Positions 1-6,634 of a DNA stretch of 14,676 nucleotides are shown here, one piece after another. The position numbers and the translations under genes were made by a program. Each line of letters begins with the position of its first letter. Position 1 is the first letter of the stretch. Source of the stretch: CALXSC01 sp964493475 (GTDB taxonomy: Bacteria > Pseudomonadota > Alphaproteobacteria > Rickettsiales > UBA1997); the NCBI GenBank assembly GCA_964493475.1, contig CAZBNS010000041.1, positions 1-14,676 on the forward strand. The letters are read 5' to 3'. The notes below the pieces were generated by a model. The model searched no databases and was not told the DNA's origin. It saw only the letters and a list, made by a program, of their open reading frames with translations.

Positions 1-580
1 TTATACATTAACTCGCTGACCCATTATGCAAAAGGTACGCCATTACAGAATAAATCTGCTTTGACTGCTCGTAGGCATTCGGTTTCAGGTTCTATTTCAC
101 TCCCCTTATCGGGGTTCTTTTCGCCTTTCCCTCACGGTACTGGTTCACTATCGGTTGTTGGTTAGTACTTAGGCTTGGAGGATGGTCCCCCCATATTCAA
201 ACAGGATTTCACGTGTCCCGTTCTACTCATATTCACTTGTGTCTTCTACCTATACGGGGCTATCACCCACTATGGCTAAACTTTCCAGTTTATTTTAGTT
301 CTTACACAAATGACATTGGCCTGATCTCCTTTCGCTCGTCGCTTACTAAGAGAGTCTCAATTGATTTCCTTTCCTCTGGTTACTAAGATATTTCAATTCA
401 CCAGGTTCGCTTCTACTTCCTATGTATTCAGTTGTAGATACCCTTGCGGGTGGGTTTCCCCATTCAGAAATTCTCGGATCAAAACATATTGACAATTCCC
501 CGAGACTTATCGCAGTCTATTACGTCTTTCATCGCCTTCCAACACCAAGGCATCCGCCAAATGCCCTTCTTTTGCTTTTT
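1..580 (-). rRNA. rrl: 23S ribosomal RNA, 5' part (truncated by window edge)
   Basis: The reverse complement reads as the start of a bacterial 23S rRNA: GGCGGATGCC with its following CTTGG lies near the 5' end (about 543-558), followed by the GCGATGAA and GAATGGGGAAACCCA blocks of domain I, then AGTAACCAGAGGAAA and GTACCGTGAGGGAAAGG, and finally GGCGTACCTTTTGCATAATGGGTCAGCGAG at the window edge. By alignment from memory to E. coli numbering, nucleotide 1 falls near position 580 and roughly the first fifth of the gene is present. No intervening sequence is apparent in the 5' domain. No 16S rRNA or tRNA gene precedes it: the next gene upstream is RNase J, on the opposite strand. An unlinked 23S gene is typical of Rickettsiales. 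The exact mature 5' end is uncertain by several bases. Confidence 0.96.
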
Positions 581-596
581 TATTTATTAATCACCA

Positions 597-615
597 TTTT
601 GACATAAAGTCAAAA
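597..615 (-). repeat. Perfect palindrome just upstream of 23S 5' end
   Basis: TTTTGAC and GTCAAAA (7 bp) flank a 5-nt loop, about 17 nt outside the predicted mature 23S 5' end. In rRNA leaders such stems often take part in pre-rRNA folding or processing. The gene's 3' flank is outside the window, so pairing with it cannot be judged. On the minus strand the arm also contains TTGACT, but an rRNA promoter here is less likely than the two promoters further upstream. Confidence 0.45.
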
Positions 616-645
616 TTAATTTTAGAGTATACAAAGTAATTTGAC

Positions 646-671
646 TATATATAGAATTAAATCTATATATA
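646..671 (-). repeat. 10-bp A/T palindrome in the 23S leader
   Basis: TATATATAGA and TCTATATATA form a perfect 10-bp stem around a 6-nt loop, within the transcribed leader expected from the upstream promoters. It may be a pre-rRNA folding or RNase III-type element. A simple A/T alternation could also produce it by chance. No T-tract follows, so it is not an intrinsic terminator. Confidence 0.4.
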
Positions 672-793
672 AACTAAACTTATTCTAAACTTTCTAATCA
701 ATAAAATTCATCACAAATCTTATCTTTCAAAAATTTTCTTATATAATACTTTGTACTAATATTAAATTCACAATAACAAACAACTGGTGAATG

Positions 794-822
794 ATTCTAA
801 AATAGAAAAAACTAAAAGTCAA
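794..822 (-). promoter_or_regulatory. 23S rRNA promoter P2 (sigma-70 type)
   Basis: Read on the minus strand, TTGACT (817-822) and TAGAAT (794-799) are separated by exactly 17 bp, and transcription would start near 787, about 205 nt before the mature 23S. Each hexamer is one base off the sigma-70 consensus. It lies 86 bp downstream of an even better promoter in the same orientation, recalling the tandem P1/P2 arrangement of enterobacterial rRNA operons. The hexamers and spacing are seen directly; activity is inferred. Confidence 0.72.
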
Positions 823-879
823 CAAATTTCTTTGCGGCTTCATAACATTTTTTTGGAGTTTCCGAATCTCACCTCACCC

Positions 880-908
880 ATTATAGCATACGTTTTTTTA
901 TTAGTCAA
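880..908 (-). promoter_or_regulatory. 23S rRNA promoter P1 (near-consensus sigma-70)
   Basis: On the minus strand, TTGACT (903-908), a 17-bp spacer and a perfect TATAAT (880-885) form a near-consensus promoter. The start site would be near 873, giving a leader of about 290 nt. Just downstream the transcript begins in an unusually G-rich stretch (GGGTGAGGTGAG) that stands out from the A/T background. It points at the 23S gene, with nothing else between. A leader boxA antitermination motif was looked for and not clearly found. Confidence 0.85.
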
Positions 909-930
909 GAAATATTTTAAAAAATTTTAC
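909..930 (-). promoter_or_regulatory. UP-element-like A/T tract upstream of P1
   Basis: Immediately upstream of the P1 -35 hexamer, the minus strand has successive A- and T-runs (AAAATTTTTTAAAATATTT). This resembles the UP-element consensus bound by the RNA polymerase alpha subunit at strong rRNA promoters. In a genome this A/T-rich such a tract is not strong evidence by itself. Its position directly abutting the -35 is what makes it credible. Confidence 0.5.
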
Positions 931-1088
931 ATCAAACAAAGTGTTGAAAATACACAACAATATTTAAAAAGTATAAAATAATTTTAACTTTTTTTAAATT
1001 AAATTTTTTAACAGTTATTTACTGGAAAATTTCATAACATAATTATAGACGGTTCTTTATGTATTCTCTATTATTATAAGTTAATTTA

Positions 1089-1130
1089 TAGCTCAGCTTC
1101 GTCAACTCCATTGATAAAGGGGAGCTGCTA
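1089..1130. repeat. Imperfect TAGC/AGCT inverted repeat
   Basis: TAGC (1089-1092) and AGCT (1095-1098) can pair with GCTA (1127-1130) and AGCT (1123-1126), giving an 8-bp stem with a 2-nt bulge. The loop itself contains CTCC facing GGGG. The TAGCTC/GGAGCT wording recurs at 3054-3098 and 9900-9917, which suggests a small family of related palindromes. It was considered as a tRNA because TAGCTCAGC resembles a D-arm, but no acceptor or anticodon arms form. Confidence 0.4.
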
Positions 1131-1149
1131 ACACAATCAAATTATAATT

Positions 1150-1172
1150 AAATAAATAATAATCATTTATTT
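1150..1172 (+). repeat. 8-bp A/T palindrome upstream of RNase J
   Basis: AAATAAAT and ATTTATTT flank a 7-nt loop. All pairs are A-T, so the stem is weak and may be a by-product of base composition. It is listed because it sits in a run of inverted repeats ahead of the RNase J gene. Confidence 0.25.
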
Positions 1173-1225
1173 GCATTTTAAATAATAAGTATTACTATTA
1201 TAGATAGGATTTATCCACGATATTC

Positions 1226-1246
1226 GATTGCTAAGCAATCTTTTTT
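1226..1246 (+). terminator. Intrinsic terminator-like hairpin upstream of RNase J
   Basis: GATTGC, the loop TAA and GCAATC form a perfect 6-bp stem with three G-C or C-G pairs or more, followed directly by six T residues (1241-1246) on the plus strand. This is the clearest intrinsic-terminator geometry in the window. No plus-strand gene lies upstream. It may therefore block transcription running toward rnj, or act as an attenuator in the rnj leader if transcription begins before it. A weak candidate start signal, TTGCAT (1171-1176) and TATTAT (1196-1201) with a long 19-bp spacer, would place it inside the leader. Confidence 0.6.
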
Positions 1247-1289
1247 ATAGCTAAGGCTATTATTTATTATTTTAGAACCTAATTGGTTC
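1247..1289 (+). repeat. Two further tandem hairpins in the RNase J leader
   Basis: Directly after the terminator-like hairpin come ATAGC-TAAG-GCTAT (1247-1260) and GAACC-TAATT-GGTTC (1275-1289), each a perfect 5-bp stem with a 4- or 5-nt loop. A short T-run (1295-1298) follows the second. It ends 18 nt before the rnj ATG, where no Shine-Dalgarno sequence is visible. The three hairpins share a TAA/CTAA-type loop but not stem sequence. They may stabilise, attenuate or autoregulate the rnj message; this is inference only. Confidence 0.45.
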
Positions 1290-1307
1290 GCAATTTTTAT
1301 ATATATT

Positions 1308-3020
1308 ATGAATTTGAATTTGAATAAATTTAAAAAAGAACTTTTGTTCTTACCTCTTGGCGGAAGTGGTGAAATTGGATTAAACTGTAATCTTTATCAT
1401 TATGATGGAAAATGGTTAATTGTCGATATGGGTATTGGTTTTACAAACGAAATTCCAGGTGTTGACGTTATAGCTCCCGATATATCTTTTATAAAATCGC
1501 ACATTAGTGATTGTTTGGGAATATTGTTAACTCATATACATGAAGACCATATTGGTGCAATTCAATATTTATGGGAAGAGCTAAAGCTTCCGATTTACAC
1601 TTCAAAATTCACATCTACATTCTTAAAAGAGAGATTAAGCGAGTATGAATTTGGAGATCAAGTAAAAATCATTGAGATTGAAGCTGGTAAAACTTTAACT
1701 TTAAAACCTTTTGAGCTTGAATTTATTGGATTAACACATTCAACTCCTGAAATGAATGCAATTTTAATAAAAACAGAAGCTGGAAATGTTTTACATACTG
1801 GAGACTGGAAATTTGAAGATAAGCCAGTAATCGGCAAAGTTTCCGATAAAAAAAGATTGAAGGAATTGGGGAATAAAGGTGAAATTTTAGCCGCAGTTTG
1901 CGAATCAACAAACGTATTCAAAACTGATAAAGTTAGAACTGAAGATGAGCTTTTGAAAAATTTAAAAGATATTATTAAAGAAAATAAAAATGGATTAATA
2001 GTTTCTGCTATTTTTGCCTCAAATATTGCAAGAATTATATCTTTATCACTAGCTGCAAAAGCATGTGGCAGAAAAATTGGAATAATTGGCAGATCAATCT
2101 ACAGAATATTAAAAGTTGCCAACGAAATGAATTATATTCCAAAAGGATTAGAATTTATAGCTGAAGACGATTTAGGACAATATAATAAAAAAGATTTAAT
2201 GATTATTTCAACCGGTTGTCAAGGCGAGCCAACATCTGGGCTGAGCAAATTAGCTAGCGACACTCATAAAACAATACACTTGGCTAGCGGCGATTCTGTC
2301 ATTTTTTCTTCAAGTGTCATTCCGGGTAATGAAAAAAATGTTTATTCTGTGTATAATAAATTGTCTGAAAAAGATGTTAAAATCATAACAGATCAAAATG
2401 AGTTCGTCCACCTATCAGGGCATTACAATAGAAATGATTTAATCGAAATGTATAAGCTAATTAAGCCCAAAATAGTTGTCGCAACACATGGTGAAGAAAT
2501 GCATCTTGCCGAGCATAAAAGAATTGCCAAGAGCTGTGGAATTAAACAAGTTGTAAAGGCAAAAGACGGCTGTTTATTAAAACTTAATGAAAATAAATCA
2601 GAAGTTTTAGATAAAATTGATTTAGTAAATATAGCTGTTGACGGCAGAAGAATGCTACCTTTAAATAGCCATATTATTGGCGAAAGAAAGAAAATTGCGG
2701 AATCTGGCGCCATAATAACTATACTTACAGTTGACAAAAATTATAAATTACTTGAATTGCCAGGTATTACAGCGATTGGAAACTATGATTTAAAACACGA
2801 AAAAGACATGAAAGAAATTCTTGAAGAGGACATCGCAAAGAGCTATAATAGTGCGTTGAATAGAATGGCAAATCAAGAAAATACTATGCATTTTGAAAAG
2901 GATGAGGAAAGAGAGCTTTATTTTGATAGAGAAATAAGAAAGACAGTAAATCATATATTTCAGTTGGATATGGGAAAAAAGCCTTTTATTATTATAAAAA
3001 TTTATAAGGTTAATCAGTAG
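1308..3020 (+). CDS. rnj: Ribonuclease J (MBL/beta-CASP RNase)
   Basis: A 570-residue metallo-beta-lactamase/beta-CASP nuclease, close to the usual RNase J length of about 550-560. RNase J is a cytoplasmic enzyme with 5'-to-3' exonuclease and endonuclease activity in mRNA decay and rRNA maturation, and is common in Alphaproteobacteria. The N-terminal LPLGGSGEIG (15-24) is the family opening. The zinc-binding HIHEDH motif is at 76-81, HTGD with the metal-binding Asp at 163-166, the beta-CASP segment with STGCQGEP at 301-308, HLSGH at 368-372, and VATHGEE with His394 at 391-397. All expected catalytic residues are present. The ATG start is chosen because the family opening follows about 14 residues later; it has no Shine-Dalgarno sequence. 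It is the only plus-strand protein gene here, divergent from 23S and convergent with the Tol cluster, and it follows a hairpin-rich leader. Confidence 0.95.
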   Translation: MNLNLNKFKKELLFLPLGGSGEIGLNCNLYHYDGKWLIVDMGIGFTNEIPGVDVIAPDISFIKSHISDCLGILLTHIHEDHIGAIQYLWEELKLPIYTSKFTSTFLKERLSEYEFGDQVKIIEIEAGKTLTLKPFELEFIGLTHSTPEMNAILIKTEAGNVLHTGDWKFEDKPVIGKVSDKKRLKELGNKGEILAAVCESTNVFKTDKVRTEDELLKNLKDIIKENKNGLIVSAIFASNIARIISLSLAAKACGRKIGIIGRSIYRILKVANEMNYIPKGLEFIAEDDLGQYNKKDLMIISTGCQGEPTSGLSKLASDTHKTIHLASGDSVIFSSSVIPGNEKNVYSVYNKLSEKDVKIITDQNEFVHLSGHYNRNDLIEMYKLIKPKIVVATHGEEMHLAEHKRIAKSCGIKQVVKAKDGCLLKLNENKSEVLDKIDLVNIAVDGRRMLPLNSHIIGERKKIAESGAIITILTVDKNYKLLELPGITAIGNYDLKHEKDMKEILEEDIAKSYNSALNRMANQENTMHFEKDEERELYFDREIRKTVNHIFQLDMGKKPFIIIKIYKVNQ

Positions 3021-3053
3021 AAAAATTTTTATTATGTTTTTGCATTATAGTTT

Positions 3054-3098
3054 GAGCTACATTTATAAGTAGCTCCTTTTGTGCTATTTCGGAGCTAT
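3054..3098. terminator. Three-segment palindrome between rnj and the Tol cluster
   Basis: GAGCTAC (3054-3060), GTAGCTCC (3069-3076) and GGAGCTAT (3091-3098) lie in series. The middle segment can pair with the left one (7-bp stem, 8-nt loop, then CTTTT on the plus strand) or with the right one (GTAGCTCC against GGAGCTA-, 7 bp), but not both at once. The position between two converging transcription units suggests a shared terminator. The following T-runs are short on both strands, so termination is plausible but not certain. Confidence 0.45.
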
Positions 3099-3151
3099 CG
3101 TTCTGTTTACTAGCTTTATTGCATTTTATTTTTTGAGTTTTCTGTAGCCAA

Positions 3152-3529
3152 TTATTTATTTACTCTCTTAGTATAAATGGTGAATTCCGGATTTTCGCTA
3201 AATTTTAAAACATTCTGATTATCCGTAATTTCAAGTCTTCCCGCAGAGCCCTTTCCAAAATCGCCATATGTTTCTACATTTGTAAAAATATAATTTTGAT
3301 TATCTTCTACTCCTTGTTTTGCTTCAATAAATTGAAACCCCTTGTCATTAAATTGTAATTTTGGTTCCGAGATAATATTTTGATATTCTATGGTATTATT
3401 TGATTTTTTTGTTAAATTTTTATTTTTGTTGTAAAAATCCGATATAAGTCTTGCTATACATAAAAATAATAGCAATATTAAAATGTAGTGAAGATATTTA
3501 TATAATTTTAATACTAAATTTTTTTTCAT
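3152..3529 (-). CDS. LptC-like single-pass periplasmic protein
   Basis: A protein of 125 residues with a short basic N-terminus, one membrane segment (about residues 9-28) and a small periplasmic domain rich in beta strands. The pattern SEPKLQFNDKGFQFIEAKQG, then a Tyr/Phe-rich strand, GRLEI and LKFSENPEFTIY resembles LptC, the bitopic subunit that passes lipopolysaccharide from the LptBFG transporter to LptA. LptC proteins diverge strongly and the match is by pattern only. I prefer the ATG at 3529, 5 nt after the tolB stop, to a TTG start at 3550 that would overlap tolB and add seven residues before the basic MKK. It is the last gene of the Tol cluster, where pal would usually be found. It may instead be an unrelated envelope protein. 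Confidence 0.55.
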   Translation of the reverse strand: MKKNLVLKLYKYLHYILILLLFLCIARLISDFYNKNKNLTKKSNNTIEYQNIISEPKLQFNDKGFQFIEAKQGVEDNQNYIFTNVETYGDFGKGSAGRLEITDNQNVLKFSENPEFTIYTKRVNK

Positions 3530-3534
3530 AAATA

Positions 3535-4878
3535 TTATTTTTTTATCCAATCAGGGTCTGTAGCGCCTTGATTTTGTGGTGTTGGAATTCTATATTCAAT
3601 ACCGGTTAAAATATCTATGGTATAGATGTTTGGAATACTTGATCTTCCAAAAGGACCCTGCTGCTTGGAGTAAATTAAATATCTGCCGTTTGGAGACCAT
3701 TTAATTCCTTCAACTAAATATGCGCTCATAATACTTCTCTCACTTTCACCCTTTGGCGTCATTAAACCAATTGCAAATTCCCCTTTTTCTAATTTTACAA
3801 ATGATATCAACCTTCCGTCAGGAGACCAGCTTGGTTTATCATATACACCCCTGCCTTTACTTATTAATTCAACATTATCGCCATTTTTATCCATGATGTA
3901 AAGCTTTCTGATTCCTGCTTTGTCAGAAACAAATACTATTTTTGCGCCATCAGGAGACCAGCTTGGAGATGTGGAAATAGCTTTGTCAAATGTTAATTGT
4001 TTGACAATACCCTCATCAAAATTAAGCTTATATATATTGGAGTATCCATCGCTTGTTCCAGAAAATACAATCTCGTTTAAGCCATTTGGGTTAAAATTAG
4101 GCGCAAAACTCATTTCAGTAATATTACCAATTAATTTTAATTTTTTTGCTAATAAATCTAATTTAAAAATATGTGGTTTCTTGTCTCTATATTCCAAGTA
4201 AATAATTTCGTTTTTGTTGGATTTGGAAAATATTGGAGTTAATACAAGATTTGCACCATTTGTTATATATTCTAAATTACTTCCGTCAAAATTCATCATT
4301 GCAATCTTTTTTTGTCTATTCTGAGCTCTTCCACTTTCTGATACAAAAAGAATTTTACTGTCAAAGTGTCCGGATGCTTCTCCTGTTAGAAGTTCAAAAA
4401 CCATGTCTGAAACAACATCTGAAATCCTTTTCCAATTGCCGTCGTTTATAGTGTATGATTTAGAAAAAAGTTCTCTTTGATCCAAAATATCCCATAACTT
4501 AATGTTTAATTCAATTTGGTTGCCATTCATCTCCAAAAATCCGCTTAGAACGGCATCTATTGGAGTTTTGGTGTATTTTGACATAACTAAAGCATTTAAA
4601 TCCGGGTTTGAAAGTTTTTTAACTTCGTCAAAATTTTTAAAAATACTATCTTTAGAGTTCTTTATATAGAATAAGTTTGTAGTATCCAAATTATTTTTAA
4701 TATTTGTTAAAATTTTATCTACTATGCTGCTGTTTGATACATTGGTTGGATTGAATTTTTCAAACACAAGATTAATTTTTTTTGAATCAACATTATCAAC
4801 ATCTATAGTTAATTCATTCGCTCCAAATGCTGCACTAATAGATAACAACAAAATAACAACAAAATATATTTTTTTCAT
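3535..4878 (-). CDS. tolB: Tol-Pal system periplasmic protein TolB
   Basis: A 447-residue periplasmic beta-propeller protein of the Tol-Pal system, which holds the outer membrane to the peptidoglycan and aids envelope constriction at division. A signal peptide is clear (MKK followed by a hydrophobic stretch, cleavage near residues 19-21 after SAAFG or GA). The N-terminal TolB domain (about 22-165) is followed by a six-bladed propeller with WD40-like PD40 repeats such as PSWSPDGAKIVFVSD, PSWSPDGRLISFV and IKWSPNGRYLIYS. Length matches the family. It starts 2 nt after the tolA stop, with a GGAG Shine-Dalgarno sequence 5 nt before the ATG. The usual partner gene pal is not beside it, nor elsewhere in the window. 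Confidence 0.96.
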   Translation of the reverse strand: MKKIYFVVILLLSISAAFGANELTIDVDNVDSKKINLVFEKFNPTNVSNSSIVDKILTNIKNNLDTTNLFYIKNSKDSIFKNFDEVKKLSNPDLNALVMSKYTKTPIDAVLSGFLEMNGNQIELNIKLWDILDQRELFSKSYTINDGNWKRISDVVSDMVFELLTGEASGHFDSKILFVSESGRAQNRQKKIAMMNFDGSNLEYITNGANLVLTPIFSKSNKNEIIYLEYRDKKPHIFKLDLLAKKLKLIGNITEMSFAPNFNPNGLNEIVFSGTSDGYSNIYKLNFDEGIVKQLTFDKAISTSPSWSPDGAKIVFVSDKAGIRKLYIMDKNGDNVELISKGRGVYDKPSWSPDGRLISFVKLEKGEFAIGLMTPKGESERSIMSAYLVEGIKWSPNGRYLIYSKQQGPFGRSSIPNIYTIDILTGIEYRIPTPQNQGATDPDWIKK

Positions 4879-4880
4879 AT

Positions 4881-6041
4881 TTACTCCAAATTATTACTAT
4901 CAAATATAAACACCATACGCTTCCATGTCTTGTATTTGCCAGAAGGCAATCCTCTTAAAGGACTGCAAAAGACCAACGCCGATTTAGCGTTATCAAGCGC
5001 AATTGCAAATCCTTCGTCATCAAAATTATCAACAATTTTGTTGACTTTGACGCTATTCATATCAATAATGCCATCTTGGGCTACATTCAGAGTTAAAGCA
5101 ACTATGGCTCTGCTGTCTTTTTTACTTCTAAGAATGGCCATTTTATAACATCCTTTTATTTGTCTTTGAATATTTATTTTTTCTCTCAATGACAATATGT
5201 ATTTGCTATCAATTTTGTTTTCTTCTATCTCTTTCAATTTATTATAGTCATCTTGGTTAAAAATTTCGTTAAGACTTAAGCTTCTATACTTTTCATCAAC
5301 CTGATTTTCTGATATATTAATTTCTGAAATTAGACCGTCAATATCCTCATATCCTACTTCATCTAAAATATTTTGAATTGATTTTTGAGCGCTGGCCGTT
5401 GTATCAGACTTACTTATCGCCGCACTAGGAGCGGTAGCCGCACCATTAATTTTTTTATCTTCTTTTTTCTTAACAACTAATGGTTTTTGAGATATTTTAA
5501 TTATATCCTCTATTTTTTGCACCTGTTTTATTAAAGCAACATCTACCTTTGGAACAATATTTTTTTCATTCATTTTCTTTCTCAATTCTTCTCTTTTTAG
5601 CATATTTTCTATAAGTTTTCTTTTTTCTTCTGTATTAACTTTGCTTTCCGCTACATAAACAGGAGTATAATAATAACTAAATTCATTTTCTTCTGTCTCC
5701 ACATTAATGCTGTCATCACTTATAACTTGCTGCTTAACTGTTGGTTTTTTTGCAGATTTTTCATAAACAATTTTGTTATTGTCTGCATTATTTTGCAAGT
5801 TTTTAATCTTATTATATAATTCAATTTTTTCCTCAAGATTTAAATTTTTAACTTTATCACTTTGATTATCACTTTTAATATTTTTTATATCATCAATAGC
5901 ATTTTCATTTAGAAAGTTTATAGTCAAGGGCGTAATGTTTGTTGTTGGAGATGTTTTTCTATCAAGTTCCACTGTAGATAAAGCAAGCAATGTAATGAAT
6001 AATATGTGAAAAAATAAGGAATATAATAAATTTCTTAGCAT
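4881..6041 (-). CDS. tolA: TolA: inner-membrane bridging protein of the Tol system
   Basis: A protein of 386 residues linking the TolQ-TolR motor to TolB or Pal. One N-terminal membrane helix (about 5-23) carries Ser8 and His12, the S-x3-H pattern known from TolA and TonB. A long charged middle region follows (about 30-285, Lys/Glu/Asn-rich, partly helical). The C-terminal domain (about 288-382) has RQIKGCY, an antiparallel core with DGIIDMNSVKV, and a second cysteine in FCSPLRGLP followed by YKTWKRMVFIF. The two cysteines and the LP..Y..W ending fit the TolA domain III fold of Alphaproteobacteria. The middle region is less Ala-rich than in enterobacteria, as expected at this base composition. 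It ends 2 nt before tolB, so the two are surely co-transcribed. No Shine-Dalgarno sequence precedes its start. TonB is the main alternative, but the neighbours favour TolA. Confidence 0.85.
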   Translation of the reverse strand: MLRNLLYSLFFHILFITLLALSTVELDRKTSPTTNITPLTINFLNENAIDDIKNIKSDNQSDKVKNLNLEEKIELYNKIKNLQNNADNNKIVYEKSAKKPTVKQQVISDDSINVETEENEFSYYYTPVYVAESKVNTEEKRKLIENMLKREELRKKMNEKNIVPKVDVALIKQVQKIEDIIKISQKPLVVKKKEDKKINGAATAPSAAISKSDTTASAQKSIQNILDEVGYEDIDGLISEINISENQVDEKYRSLSLNEIFNQDDYNKLKEIEENKIDSKYILSLREKINIQRQIKGCYKMAILRSKKDSRAIVALTLNVAQDGIIDMNSVKVNKIVDNFDDEGFAIALDNAKSALVFCSPLRGLPSGKYKTWKRMVFIFDSNNLE

Positions 6042-6043
6042 GA

Positions 6044-6142
6044 TTAGTAATTATACATCTCGTTGTTAAAAATTTTTAAATTCCATAGTAGTTTAGAGTA
6101 GAAATCAGTTTTTTGCAAAAAATTACTATCAAAAATTACCAT
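6044..6142 (-). CDS. Possible 32-residue small ORF between tolR and tolA
   Basis: An ATG at 6142 opens a 32-codon frame (MVIFDSNFLQKTDF... ending NEMYNY) whose TAA stop lies 2 nt before the tolA ATG. AAAGG stands 6 nt ahead of the start, a better ribosome site than most genes here have, and tolA itself has none. Translation of this ORF could therefore couple to tolA. The peptide is weakly amphipathic with no signal peptide and no recognised family. An open frame this short is not rare by chance in A/T-rich DNA, so the case rests on the Shine-Dalgarno sequence and the tight spacing. Confidence 0.3.
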   Translation of the reverse strand: MVIFDSNFLQKTDFYSKLLWNLKIFNNEMYNY

Positions 6143-6167
6143 AAAATACCTTTATTTATTAAAATTA

Positions 6168-6185
6168 TGCATATTAATTTATGCA
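6168..6185 (-). repeat. Small palindrome after tolR
   Basis: TGCATA and TATGCA flank a 6-nt loop 9 nt after the tolR stop. The stem is mostly A-T and no T-run follows, so full termination is unlikely. It may mark a partial pause or an mRNA end between tolQR and tolAB, or be chance. Confidence 0.25.
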
Positions 6186-6194
6186 CAAAGTCTA

Positions 6195-6623
6195 TTACAT
6201 TTTTCTTAAATCCGTTACCAATGTAACATCAAAAAATCCAGCATTATAAATTGCACTCACAACAGTTATGACCCTATCATAAGTTATATCCTTATCAGCT
6301 TTTACAAAAATCTTAATATCTTTTTCACCAAGTGTTAATTCCGATAATTTATTTGCAAGAGTGTTTAATTTTATTGGATCTTTCTCCAAAACAAGACTTC
6401 CGTCTTTTTTTATACTCACAACAAGAGGCTCTTTTTTCACTATTATTATTTCGGCTTTACCTTTTGGCAATTCAATATTAACGCCTCCTAGCATTATCGG
6501 CGACGCAACCAAAAATACTATTAATAAACTAAATAACACATCAACAAATGGAGCAAAATTAATATAATTGTTAGTTGTTTGTCTTTTTAATTTTCTTTTT
6601 GAAAATATATTATTAGATTTCAT
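6195..6623 (-). CDS. tolR: TolR (ExbD/TolR family proton-channel subunit)
   Basis: A 142-residue inner-membrane protein that, with TolQ, turns the proton-motive force into movement of TolA. It has a short basic cytoplasmic N-terminus, one membrane helix (about 24-43) and a periplasmic domain. The helix contains NFAPFVDVLFSLLIVFLVASP, in which Asp28 matches the essential proton-channel Asp (D23 of E. coli TolR). The C-terminal part has the DITYDRVITVVSAIYNAGF pattern of the ExbD/TolR fold. It starts 11 nt after tolQ ends, with GAGG 8 nt before the ATG. ExbD would be hard to exclude from sequence alone, but tolA and tolB next door decide for TolR. Confidence 0.93.
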   Translation of the reverse strand: MKSNNIFSKRKLKRQTTNNYINFAPFVDVLFSLLIVFLVASPIMLGGVNIELPKGKAEIIIVKKEPLVVSIKKDGSLVLEKDPIKLNTLANKLSELTLGEKDIKIFVKADKDITYDRVITVVSAIYNAGFFDVTLVTDLRKM

Positions 6624-6634
6624 AGGTTCTACCT

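Larger units (their letters stand above)
581..1307. other. Gene-free region between 23S rRNA and RNase J
   Basis: This stretch of about 730 bases holds no convincing protein or tRNA gene. Positions 581-873 are the 23S leader, read leftward, with two palindromes (597-615 and 646-671). Positions 787-930 hold two tandem rRNA promoters and an UP-like tract. Positions 931-1080 are plain A/T-rich sequence in which I see no clear signal. Positions 1089-1289 carry a series of short inverted repeats leading to the RNase J start. The only open frame of note, 787-981 on the plus strand, overlaps both promoters and is rejected. Confidence 0.8.

Noticed and set aside
422..607. Open reading frame of 61 codons on the plus strand
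   Set aside because: It lies almost wholly inside the antisense of the 23S rRNA 5' domain; its protein reading is a by-product of the rRNA sequence.
787..981. Open reading frame of 64 codons on the plus strand (GTG start)
   Set aside because: It lies over both minus-strand 23S promoters and the first transcribed bases of that unit, has a GTG start with no convincing ribosome site, and resembles no family I know. Its atypical codons (CCG, CTC, ACC, CCC) come from the G-rich rRNA start region.
1089..1130. Possible tRNA gene suggested by TAGCTCAGC
   Set aside because: The string looks like a tRNA D-arm, but there is no matching acceptor stem, anticodon arm or TTC loop in the right places.
3530..3550. 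Longer lptC-like start at TTG 3550
   Set aside because: It would overlap the end of tolB and add seven residues before a typical MKK membrane-anchor start at 3529.
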